Source: Methanomethylovorans sp.
GTDB lineage: Archaea; Halobacteriota; Methanosarcinia; Methanosarcinales; Methanosarcinaceae
NCBI GenBank assembly: GCA_020854785.1
Contig: JAHFZE010000281.1
Coordinates: 1-8,720, forward strand
Direction: 5' to 3'
DNA length: 8,720 bases
Shown in pieces: positions 1 to 6,033 of this stretch (position 1 is its first letter; each line of letters starts with the position of its first letter). The notes beneath the pieces were generated by a model that was not told the DNA's origin, did no database searches, and saw only the letters and a list, made by a program, of their open reading frames with translations. Position numbers and translations under genes: made by a program.

Positions 1-232
1 CCTGTGGATCGTATGGTGGGAAGGAGTGACTGGTCTTTTTCCAGAATCGCAGGTCGATGCCTGTAATAGCCGAATAAGGAGGATCCTTTGATCTTTTGGG
101 GTTATTTCTCTGGACGACTTTGGCTATCATTGTTTCATCCGACAGATCCTTAACTAAGGCATGAAGCCCATCTATCTCATCATCATTATCATAAGAAGAG
201 GTTTTCCAATATAAAAGGTTTTTGTTATTCAA
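1..232 (-). CDS. 5' part of an unrecognised gene, cut by the left window edge
   Basis: A leftward reading frame is open from after a TAG at 239-241 to the edge, about 77 codons. It contains peptides such as EIDGLHALVKDLSDE and YSAITGIDLRFWKK. The stretch is clearly richer in G+C than the AT-rich DNA that follows it, and it uses AGA, ATA and AAG codons like the neighbouring genes, which supports real coding. The start is uncertain: a TTG at 230-232 and an ATG at 128-130 are in frame, and neither has a convincing ribosome binding site. The first dozen codons are AT-rich and less protein-like, so the true start may be internal, or the 5' end may be decayed. I do not recognise the family and assign no function. 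The product is soluble-looking as far as it is visible, with no signal peptide or membrane segment. Confidence 0.5.
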   Translation of the reverse strand, partial: MNNKNLLYWKTSSYDNDDEIDGLHALVKDLSDETMIAKVVQRNNPKRSKDPPYSAITGIDLRFWKKTSHSFPPYDPQ

Positions 233-360
233 AAGTATCTATCAAAAAATAATAGAATTAGTTCACTTTTAAGAGATAGCAAAATTTATTTTCCGAGTAT
301 TAATATCTAAATTCTGTAAAAATTAACTACTTCCCTTAATATAAAAGGTATAACTATATT

Positions 361-384
361 TTAATCAGATTAAGTATATAAAAA
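361..384 (+). promoter_or_regulatory. Candidate TATA promoter preceded by a 6+6 dyad
   Basis: The dyad TTAATC-A-GATTAA (361-373) abuts TATATAAAAA (375-384), which is close to the archaeal TATA consensus. The dyad occupies the place expected for the BRE, so a factor bound there could compete with TFB. If the box works rightward, transcription would start near 405, giving either a long leader for the gene at 629 or a short RNA. Read leftward the same bases also form a TATA box (TTTTTATATA), which could serve the partial gene at the left edge. The orientation is undecided. Confidence 0.3.
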
Positions 385-502
385 TTTGCTGTGGACCGCC
401 TCACTACCACTTTCTACCAGATATCCAAAGAAGAGAATCAAAGCTCTAGGTGAAACAGAAATTTCATACACATCCCTTTTACATTGAATATCGCAAAGCT
501 TC

Positions 503-528
503 TATTTGAAAGCAAATAATATTTTTTT
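503..528 (+). terminator. Possible hairpin plus T-tract terminator or attenuator
   Basis: TATTTG (503-508) and CAAATA (513-518) form a perfect 6-bp stem with a 4-base AAAG loop. A run of seven T follows at 522-528. The stem is AT-rich and weak, so the T-tract may be the active part, as is usual in archaea. It lies in the leader region of the gene at 629 and would end transcripts started near 405. It could also be chance in AT-rich DNA. Confidence 0.25.
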
Positions 529-533
529 CCACT

Positions 534-544
534 AATATATATAG
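534..544 (+). promoter_or_regulatory. Candidate TATA box of the disaggregatase-like gene
   Basis: AATATATATAG is a long alternating TATA tract. The usual archaeal spacing puts the transcription start near 563-567 and gives a leader of about 65 nt carrying the GAGAGG ribosome binding site. The surroundings are AT-rich, so other TATA-like tracts compete. Confidence 0.35.
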
Positions 545-594
545 ATAATTCTTATATTCAATAGATTTGCTTTTAATAACATATTAGATTTCAT

Positions 595-608
595 AATAAT
601 ATATTATT
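595..608. repeat. 14-bp perfect AT palindrome in the 5' leader
   Basis: AATAATATATTATT is its own reverse complement. It is centred between bases 601 and 602, 20 bases before the start codon and just upstream of the ribosome binding site. It could be an operator or a weak RNA hairpin, but AT-only palindromes arise easily in such DNA. Confidence 0.35.
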
Positions 609-617
609 GGCAACAAT

Positions 618-623
618 GAGAGG
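618..623 (+). promoter_or_regulatory. Ribosome binding site GAGAGG
   Basis: GAGAGG contains the GAGG core complementary to the archaeal 16S rRNA 3' end and sits 5 bases before the ATG at 629. It supports this start over the later in-frame ATG codons in the signal peptide, and shows that this mRNA has a leader. Confidence 0.6.
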
Positions 624-628
624 CAAAT

Positions 629-3598
629 ATGTCAGAATATCTATCTTCAACCTCTATATATAAAAATGTTCATGTATCGCAAAGAGTTATTTATCCAATT
701 CTTATGCTTTCAGTTGGCATTATGTGCTTTTCTATATTCTTCTGTGGTCTATGCTCGGCAGCAACTGTATATGTTGATACCGATGGAAGTGGTAATTTCA
801 ATTGTGACGGGATAAACGATCATATAGAAATAAACAATGCTTTGACATATATTGCCAAAATGGGGGGCGGCACTGTGTACTTAAGAGGTCCGAACACCTA
901 TTGGATAGATAGCACCCTGAACATAGGGGCTGGTACAACTCTTACAGGAGACAAGACGGCTGAAATAAAACTTGTTCCTGATGCAGGCTGGTCTGAAAAT
1001 GTCCCTCTCATTGCAAACACAGCAACAGATGACGATATAACTATCACAGGTTTTACAATAGATGGGAACAGTCAAAGCCAGTCTGGTATCGGTCTTGGAG
1101 ATTCCTATTACATCCTCATGTACTTTGATGGTGCCGAAAATATCGAAGTTTCCAACATGCGCCTGGAGTGGGGATGCAGTGATGGTCTGAAGATCAGAAA
1201 TAGCAATGGTATAACTTTTTCAAATAATGATGTATATAAAATGGGTCATGAAGCTTTCTATGCCATTTCATGCCGGAACATGAATATTTTCAGTAATACC
1301 GTGTTTACCAGGACCAATGGAGCCTGCAGGCTCTCCACAGGCGCACAGAACGCGAAAATATATGACAATACTTTCTATTCTGCTATAGCCGGCGATTCCA
1401 CCGGCCCTGCTATAGAGCTGGATAAGACCTCATCAGCAGGAACTTCTGTATTTGACAATATAGAGATATATAATAACAGGGTCCACACAATGAATGGTGC
1501 TGCGATATGGATGTCTGCATCATATCCGGACAATGTGATCCATGCAAAAAACGTGCATATACATCATAATATCTTCACCAATGTTGGACAATACAAAACG
1601 AATACAGGATATAGTAACGCTGCCATAGTGTTATGCAGTTTCGACAATACAATTATAGAGAACAACGTTTTTGACGATGGTGGTCATGCAGGTATCAAAT
1701 GGTTCAGCCGTCCTGGCAGGCCCGTACAGAATGTGATATATACGACCATTGTACGGAACAATATAATAATGAACTGTGACAAGGTCTCTACTGTCCCGGG
1801 ATCGGGAGCAGGGATATGGAACACAGACCCGGTGCACAGCAGATTCATCGTCCAGAACAATGCTTTTTATAATAATGAAAATGGGCAGACATATGGCGGT
1901 GGTTTCACTATGGAAAGCAACCTGAACGTTGATCCTCTCTGTGTTGACCCCTTCAACTCGAATGTCAATTTCCGTGACTATCATCTCAAGAGCAAGGCAG
2001 GTCGTTATTCGAATGGTAAATGGATAACAGATGCAGTATCAAGTCCACTTATCGATGCAGGATATACCGGATCTGCATACAGCAAGGAAACTTCACCTGA
2101 CGGCGGCAGGATAAATATTGGAAGATATGGTAACACTGCAGAGGCATCCAAAAGTGGTTCGGCAGTTCAGAACCAGAAAGATGATCCACCTGTTGCAGAT
2201 GCAGGTAGTGATAAGACCATAACTGCAAGTTCAGCTGTTAACTTTGATGCCAGTGCATCAACCGATGACAAAGGTATAGTATCTTATTCATGGGACTTCG
2301 ATGCTTCGAATGGCATAACATCCGAAGCAACAGGCAGAACAGCCATGAAGACATATAAGTCTCCGGGGATCTATACTGTGACCCTGATAGTCACTGATAC
2401 CAGTGGCCAGAGATCATCAGACGTCTTGAACGTTGTTGTCAAAGCCACAGCAGCAACAACGGGGACTGTTACTCTTACACCTGTATATGACAACATATTG
2501 AGGGAATCATCCCCTTCAAGTGTTCTTTCCAGTTCGAACTATCTGGATATCGGAAAAAGCACAAGCAACTGCAGGGACTTGATCTTGTTCGATCTCAGTG
2601 CATTAGGGAAGACGGATACAATATCCGGGGCAATGCTTTCCCTCTATTGGTATTATCCTGCCGGTGCCTCACGCACTTCTGATACCATAGTTGAAGTTTA
2701 CAGGCCAGTAGCCTGGGATCCAGATCATGTGAGCTGGAATTCCATAAGTTCCGGCACTGCATGGAGCACTGCCGGAGGAAATTGGTACGATAAGAACGGA
2801 GTGGCCCAGGGTAGTACACCATATACATCCCTCGTTTTCCCTGCAAACACAGTACCTGGCAATAAGTACTATGAGTTCGATGTTACAGAGCTCGTGAAGG
2901 AATATGCGAGTGGTAAGTACGAAAACACCGGTTTCTTCCTCAAGGCAAAGAACGAAGGTGGAAATTATATTGCTTTCTACAGTGCTGATTGGTCCGATGC
3001 TGCTCAGAGACCGAGATTAACTGTTACCTCTTCGGCAGTCCCAAATCAAATGGACAATAGACCAGTAGCTAATGGCGGCCCTGATAAGACCGCGACCATA
3101 GGATCCGTGGTTAGTTTCGACGCAAGTGGGTCAACCGATGACAAAGGTATAGTTTCATATTCGTGGGACTTCGATGCTTCAAATGGCATAACATCTGAAG
3201 CAACAGGCAGAACAGTCACGAAGACCTATAGAAATGCAGGAACTTACACTGTAACCCTGATAGCCACTGATACCAGTGGACAGAGATCATCAGATACAAT
3301 ACAGGTAGTTGTCAGTGGCCAAGCTTCAGGAGATAATCCGCCGGTTGCGAATGCAGGCGCTGACCGGACAGTTACCGTGGGTTCCGCAGTTAGTTTCTCG
3401 GGCAGTTTGTCCACAGATGACAAGGGGATAGTCTCATACATATGGGATTTTGACGCCTCGAATGGCATTACCAATGAAGCTACCGGCATCAAAACAACTA
3501 AAACGTACGCTAAGGCGGGCACTTATACTGTAACTCTCATCGTCGTTGATGCAAAGGGACAAAAGGACCTGGACACTTTGACAGTGAGCGTAAAGTAG
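629..3598 (+). CDS. Secreted disaggregatase-like beta-helix / PKD / DNRLRE surface protein
   Basis: This 989-residue exported protein is built like Methanosarcina disaggregatase, the enzyme that disperses cell aggregates by degrading the methanochondroitin matrix. A signal peptide lies at about 21-44 (hydrophobic core IYPILMLSVGIMCF, cleavage likely near CSAA at 42-45). Residues about 46-505 form a right-handed parallel beta-helix with recurring N-N-x-hydrophobic rungs near 199, 223, 246, 282, 313, 345, 377 and 410. They end in DGGRINIGRYGN, typical of the disaggregatase-associated domain. PKD domain 1 (about 519-605), a DNRLRE/disaggregatase-related repeat (about 613-801, opening with YDNILRESSPSS), PKD 2 (810-896) and PKD 3 (903-989) follow. 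No C-terminal membrane anchor is visible, so the product is secreted or held non-covalently. A GAGAGG site 5 bases upstream supports the start. Catalytic residues cannot be assigned by eye; a polysaccharide-binding or adhesin role is possible instead of an enzyme. Confidence 0.88.
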   Translation: MSEYLSSTSIYKNVHVSQRVIYPILMLSVGIMCFSIFFCGLCSAATVYVDTDGSGNFNCDGINDHIEINNALTYIAKMGGGTVYLRGPNTYWIDSTLNIGAGTTLTGDKTAEIKLVPDAGWSENVPLIANTATDDDITITGFTIDGNSQSQSGIGLGDSYYILMYFDGAENIEVSNMRLEWGCSDGLKIRNSNGITFSNNDVYKMGHEAFYAISCRNMNIFSNTVFTRTNGACRLSTGAQNAKIYDNTFYSAIAGDSTGPAIELDKTSSAGTSVFDNIEIYNNRVHTMNGAAIWMSASYPDNVIHAKNVHIHHNIFTNVGQYKTNTGYSNAAIVLCSFDNTIIENNVFDDGGHAGIKWFSRPGRPVQNVIYTTIVRNNIIMNCDKVSTVPGSGAGIWNTDPVHSRFIVQNNAFYNNENGQTYGGGFTMESNLNVDPLCVDPFNSNVNFRDYHLKSKAGRYSNGKWITDAVSSPLIDAGYTGSAYSKETSPDGGRINIGRYGNTAEASKSGSAVQNQKDDPPVADAGSDKTITASSAVNFDASASTDDKGIVSYSWDFDASNGITSEATGRTAMKTYKSPGIYTVTLIVTDTSGQRSSDVLNVVVKATAATTGTVTLTPVYDNILRESSPSSVLSSSNYLDIGKSTSNCRDLILFDLSALGKTDTISGAMLSLYWYYPAGASRTSDTIVEVYRPVAWDPDHVSWNSISSGTAWSTAGGNWYDKNGVAQGSTPYTSLVFPANTVPGNKYYEFDVTELVKEYASGKYENTGFFLKAKNEGGNYIAFYSADWSDAAQRPRLTVTSSAVPNQMDNRPVANGGPDKTATIGSVVSFDASGSTDDKGIVSYSWDFDASNGITSEATGRTVTKTYRNAGTYTVTLIATDTSGQRSSDTIQVVVSGQASGDNPPVANAGADRTVTVGSAVSFSGSLSTDDKGIVSYIWDFDASNGITNEATGIKTTKTYAKAGTYTVTLIVVDAKGQKDLDTLTVSVK
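2261..2342 (+). repeat. Intragenic repeat copy 1 (PKD domain 1)
   Basis: These 82 bases match 3134-3215 at all but five positions. All five differences fall at third codon positions and are silent. Both copies encode TDDKGIVSYSWDFDASNG plus the following ITSEATGRT. A second matching block (2393-2421 against 3266-3294, one mismatch) keeps exactly the same 873-base offset. Confidence 0.9.
3134..3215 (+). repeat. Intragenic repeat copy 2 (PKD domain 2)
   Basis: This is the partner of the repeat at 2261-2342, 873 bases (291 codons) downstream in the same frame. The third PKD domain (from about 3335) encodes a similar peptide but is clearly more diverged at the DNA level. Copies 1 and 2 are therefore either the younger duplicates or are being homogenised. 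Confidence 0.9.
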
Positions 3599-3620
3599 AT
3601 GATCTCATCTCTTTATTGAC

Positions 3621-4670
3621 CTAAGGGATCAAGGAAAGGTCTTTTTGATCATCTTTGTTTTTTTCCGACCACATGTTAATGGACATTTCAGCTATATCGG
3701 CACTATATTCGGATATCCGTCTGAAGCTTTGAACTATGGAACCTATATATTCTGATGTGCAGCCGGAAGCTCCCTGTTCAGTGCGCATTGCGGTGTGATC
3801 CTCGAACTTCCTTGCATAATTAATAACCTTATTAGAATAGTTGATATCCTTTTCTTCCAAAGCCCTGAAAGAGTCGGCAAAAACTTTCTGTGCAAGAGCA
3901 CCCATAGCAAAGACCGGATCCTTTTCAGGCACATTTGAATCCATGATGATGATCTGTTGTGATATCCTTTCTACATGGTCCCCTATTCTCTCAAGGATCT
4001 TTGTGACAAGCCTGTAGCCCAGACACTGACGGGGTCGTTCTATACCTATCCTTTCTGCAAGTTTTGGGTCTTCCACAGCAACTTTGAGTTGCCTTACAGT
4101 AAGAAGATAGAATCTGTCCACTTCATTGTCACGATTGGCGATATCCCTGGCAAGCTCCAGATCTTGGTGCTTCAGAGCGAGTATTACGTCCCCGAGCATT
4201 GAAGTGATAAGGCGGTACATGTTCTGCAAGGCTTTTTCCAGTGGCAGTTCCCTATAGTTCATCAGGCTTTGCAGTATTATCTCGTTCCTCGATTCCTCAA
4301 TAACTTCAATGCCAATAAGGCGCTGACGGGTCACATCCTTGAAGAATTTGCGCTCGTGTGCCTGGAAACCTTTATCTGATACCAGCCGGATGATATCGTA
4401 ACCTGCCAGGTAGTGTGAGACAAGGACCCTGAAGTTGTCCTCCAGCGTATCCCCGGAGGATATCTCCATAGTGGATTCCAGTTTCTTGTTGCCTATGTTC
4501 AGATCTGCAGAAAGCAAAAGAGTATGGTCACTACGCGGGATAAGGGTCAATGGGTCACCAGGATTAAGACCGCAGTCCCTGATCCATTTGATGGGCAGGG
4601 AAACGATATATGTAGAGCCGCCTGTCAGTTGTATCTTTCTTTGTTCATAGTCTATGTCAACACACCTCAT
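3621..4670 (-). CDS. phoU: PhoU-family phosphate regulator with N-terminal AbrB-like domain
   Basis: This is a cytoplasmic regulator of 349 residues. Residues about 8-50 (RKIQLTGGSTYIVSLPIKWI, then LNPGDPLTLI) form an AbrB/SpoVT-type swapped-hairpin DNA-binding domain. Helical PhoU repeats follow at about 145-240 and 255-335. Characteristic acidic motifs are NEVDRFY (182-188), ERIGDHVERI (227-236) and RRISEYSADIAEM (317-329), the places where PhoU proteins bind metal clusters. Archaeal proteins with this AbrB-PhoU layout are usually called phosphate uptake regulators, but no pst transporter gene is in the window, so its target is unknown. The start ATG at 4668-4670 lacks a clear ribosome binding site. 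The gene has its own promoter, about 120 bases from the upstream pilin-like gene, and ends 22 bases from the convergent surface-protein gene. Confidence 0.85.
   Translation of the reverse strand: MRCVDIDYEQRKIQLTGGSTYIVSLPIKWIRDCGLNPGDPLTLIPRSDHTLLLSADLNIGNKKLESTMEISSGDTLEDNFRVLVSHYLAGYDIIRLVSDKGFQAHERKFFKDVTRQRLIGIEVIEESRNEIILQSLMNYRELPLEKALQNMYRLITSMLGDVILALKHQDLELARDIANRDNEVDRFYLLTVRQLKVAVEDPKLAERIGIERPRQCLGYRLVTKILERIGDHVERISQQIIIMDSNVPEKDPVFAMGALAQKVFADSFRALEEKDINYSNKVINYARKFEDHTAMRTEQGASGCTSEYIGSIVQSFRRISEYSADIAEMSINMWSEKNKDDQKDLSLIP
3654..3664 (+). terminator. T-rich candidate terminator between convergent genes
   Basis: TTTGTTTTTTT lies about 55 bases after the stop of the disaggregatase-like gene and inside the 3' end of the convergent phoU coding sequence. 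Archaeal RNA polymerase often ends on such T-tracts. A short inverted repeat, AGATGA-TC-TCATCT (3597-3610), overlaps the gene's stop codon. If this terminator is used, the two convergent mRNAs overlap at their 3' ends. Confidence 0.35.
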
Positions 4671-4679
4671 GTATAGCAG

Positions 4680-4708
4680 ATATGGTCATATGTTTCGTGT
4701 ATATGGTC
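4680..4708 (-). promoter_or_regulatory. Direct repeat at the phoU start site, possible operator
   Basis: ATATGGTC on the plus strand occurs at 4680-4687 and again at 4701-4708, a 21-base period or two helical turns. The right copy overlaps the predicted phoU transcription start (about 4698-4702) and the other lies inside the leader. This geometry suits a dimeric repressor, possibly the AbrB-domain product itself. Autoregulation is only an inference. Confidence 0.3.
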
Positions 4709-4722
4709 CTTGGACATGCACA

Positions 4723-4730
4723 TATATAAA
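4723..4730 (-). promoter_or_regulatory. TATA box of phoU
   Basis: On the minus strand the bases read TTTATATA, a near-perfect archaeal TATA box. It lies about 57 bases before the phoU ATG, which predicts transcription from near 4700 and a leader of about 30 nt. It implies phoU is transcribed separately from the upstream pilin-like gene. Confidence 0.5.
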
Positions 4731-4790
4731 TTTGAGCATTGAACTATATATTTTTTTATTAAATAGCAAAATATTTACAGCATAAAAATT

Positions 4791-5894
4791 TTAGCTTATG
4801 ATAATTGCTCCTGAAACATCGCTTAATCTGGAAACCATGCCAGTGTCATCTAGCAGTTCAAGGTCTATGGTAAGATCAGATGTTTCTATAGGATTAGCTC
4901 TGACTATAACTCCGGAAAGAGGAAGAGAATCATTTGTACTGTTCACGGACCATCTGTAACCAACTATATATCCGTCAGTATCAAAAGAGCCTGATGCATC
5001 AAGGATGAGATATGGCTGCAGGGTTCCGTTCCTGTGCTCTGTATAGAAATTGACCTTGGCCATGGGTACAGGCGGGGTAAAGAACTTCTCAAAAGTATTG
5101 ACATAAGATGACATTACCCTGACCTGCACAGATTCACTGTTCTTTACGGCAAGAGAGGTCATGAAGGGTTCCATTGTCAGATCGTATCTAAGAGTGTAGG
5201 AAGTGTTGTTCACAAGAGAGCCCCCCGCCAATGAACCGAAGAGGGTGATAGTGCTCTCATCCAGATCGAGATCAAAATCAGTTGAAGCTGTCGCATTTAT
5301 CGAAATGTTGAACAATTGCGTCTGGAGTATAGATTCCGGGAAAATGGAACGTGGATAGGTCTCACGAATGTTGTTTGTAAGAGATATGGTATAGTTAAGA
5401 CTGGTGTTGTTCCATTCAAATGTGCTGATCTCTTCGCTTGCATTGATCTGGAAATCGGAGAAGTTAAGACATACTGCAACTGTTTTTTGTGCAGGGACCT
5501 TTATCATCCTGTTATAGCTATACACCACAGGATGATCTCCCTTTTTTTCCAGCGTGTTCGAACCATTGTACACCATGTAGTTGGCCGCATAGATATTGTT
5601 CAGACTGATGGCCTTGATGTAGGAGTCTTTAGTATCGAGGTTAAGAAGAGTGAGTTTTGCACTGGTCCAGTATGACCCATTCACTTTTGGTTCTATGGAG
5701 ACTATGCGTATATCTTCATTGGCAACTGCCACCCGGTATTCTTCGCGTTCCATGGCATCTTTCTGCATTGTGGACAGCATTACTGCTATACCCGAAGCCA
5801 CAGTGATAGTGATCAGTATCAACATCAGTGTACCGAACACTACTGTAACTGCGTGGTCATCATTGATACCATTAGCTATCATCATACCAGCCAT
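4791..5894 (-). CDS. Pilin-like membrane-anchored glycoprotein with C-terminal PKD-like domain
   Basis: The product has one N-terminal hydrophobic segment preceded by DDHAVTVVFGTLMLILITIT, which resembles the DDxAVSxVIGxxLM signature of archaeal type IV pilin N-termini. A long extracellular region and a PKD-like domain follow (DASGSFDTDGYIVGYRW is its core). The ectodomain carries 14 N-x-S/T sequons, so heavy N-glycosylation is likely. In the longest frame (ATG at 5940-5942, 383 residues) the membrane segment is at about 31-56. I prefer the ATG at 5892-5894 (367 residues), because the TATA tract at 5950-5959 predicts transcription starting near 5930, downstream of the first ATG. ATG codons at 5885 and 5882 are also possible. 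No start has a clear ribosome binding site. The usual K/R-G class III cleavage motif is absent, so processing is doubtful. It could be a minor pilin or an anchored surface protein. Confidence 0.65.
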   Translation of the reverse strand: MAGMMIANGINDDHAVTVVFGTLMLILITITVASGIAVMLSTMQKDAMEREEYRVAVANEDIRIVSIEPKVNGSYWTSAKLTLLNLDTKDSYIKAISLNNIYAANYMVYNGSNTLEKKGDHPVVYSYNRMIKVPAQKTVAVCLNFSDFQINASEEISTFEWNNTSLNYTISLTNNIRETYPRSIFPESILQTQLFNISINATASTDFDLDLDESTITLFGSLAGGSLVNNTSYTLRYDLTMEPFMTSLAVKNSESVQVRVMSSYVNTFEKFFTPPVPMAKVNFYTEHRNGTLQPYLILDASGSFDTDGYIVGYRWSVNSTNDSLPLSGVIVRANPIETSDLTIDLELLDDTGMVSRLSDVSGAIIIS

Positions 5895-5949
5895 CTGTGA
5901 TGAAGAGGGGGCGTGTAGATATATACTTTCCCTGCATACCATATATAGA

Positions 5950-5959
5950 AATATATATA
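5950..5959 (-). promoter_or_regulatory. Candidate TATA tract of the pilin-like gene
   Basis: On the minus strand the bases read TATATATATT, and a second TATA-like tract lies at 5941-5947. Normal archaeal spacing gives a start site near 5930 for this tract or near 5919 for the second. Both fall after the ATG at 5942, which favours an internal start codon. Confidence 0.4.
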
Positions 5960-6001
5960 CAGAAGAGAAAGATCACATCTACATATTCTAAAGAGAAAAC
6001 C

Positions 6002-6010
6002 ATTTAAGTA
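6002..6010 (+). promoter_or_regulatory. TATA box for a probably leaderless mRNA
   Basis: ATTTAAGTA preceded by purine-rich GAGAAAACC (BRE-like) is centred about 28 bases before the ATG at 6034, and no ribosome binding site precedes that ATG. The spacing fits a leaderless transcript. The heptamer AGAGAAA occurs twice in the shared intergenic region (5964-5970 and 5992-5998). Confidence 0.45.
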
Positions 6011-6033
6011 GCATGCTTCACTTGTAGATATCA

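Larger units (their letters stand above)
242..628. other. AT-rich intergenic region upstream of the disaggregatase-like gene
   Basis: I see no convincing protein gene in this stretch. It holds several TATA-like boxes, a 6+6 dyad at 361-373, a hairpin with a T-tract at 503-528, a 14-bp palindrome at 595-608 and the leader of the gene at 629. The 12-mer AATATAAAAGGT occurs twice, at 208-219 and 338-349. Bases 388-510 are less AT-rich than their flanks. On the minus strand this island contains a 44-codon open frame (370-501) ending in peptides such as SPRALILFFGYLVESGS, which could be a gene relic or a coincidence. The length, the promoter-like elements and the large surface-protein gene downstream fit a regulatory region. 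Confidence 0.6.

Noticed and set aside
208..349. Two copies of AATATAAAAGGT as a mobile-element footprint or paired promoters
   Set aside because: There are only two 12-base AT-rich copies, one inside the probable left-edge coding frame, with nothing repeated around them. This is compatible with chance in AT-rich DNA.
2595..2846. Minus-strand frame opposite the DNRLRE domain
   Set aside because: It lies within a long, domain-consistent plus-strand gene and has no supporting feature.
5316..5991. Two overlapping plus-strand frames opposite the pilin-like gene
   Set aside because: The minus strand holds a continuous gene with membrane segment, sequons and PKD core; the plus frames show no domain or ribosome binding site.
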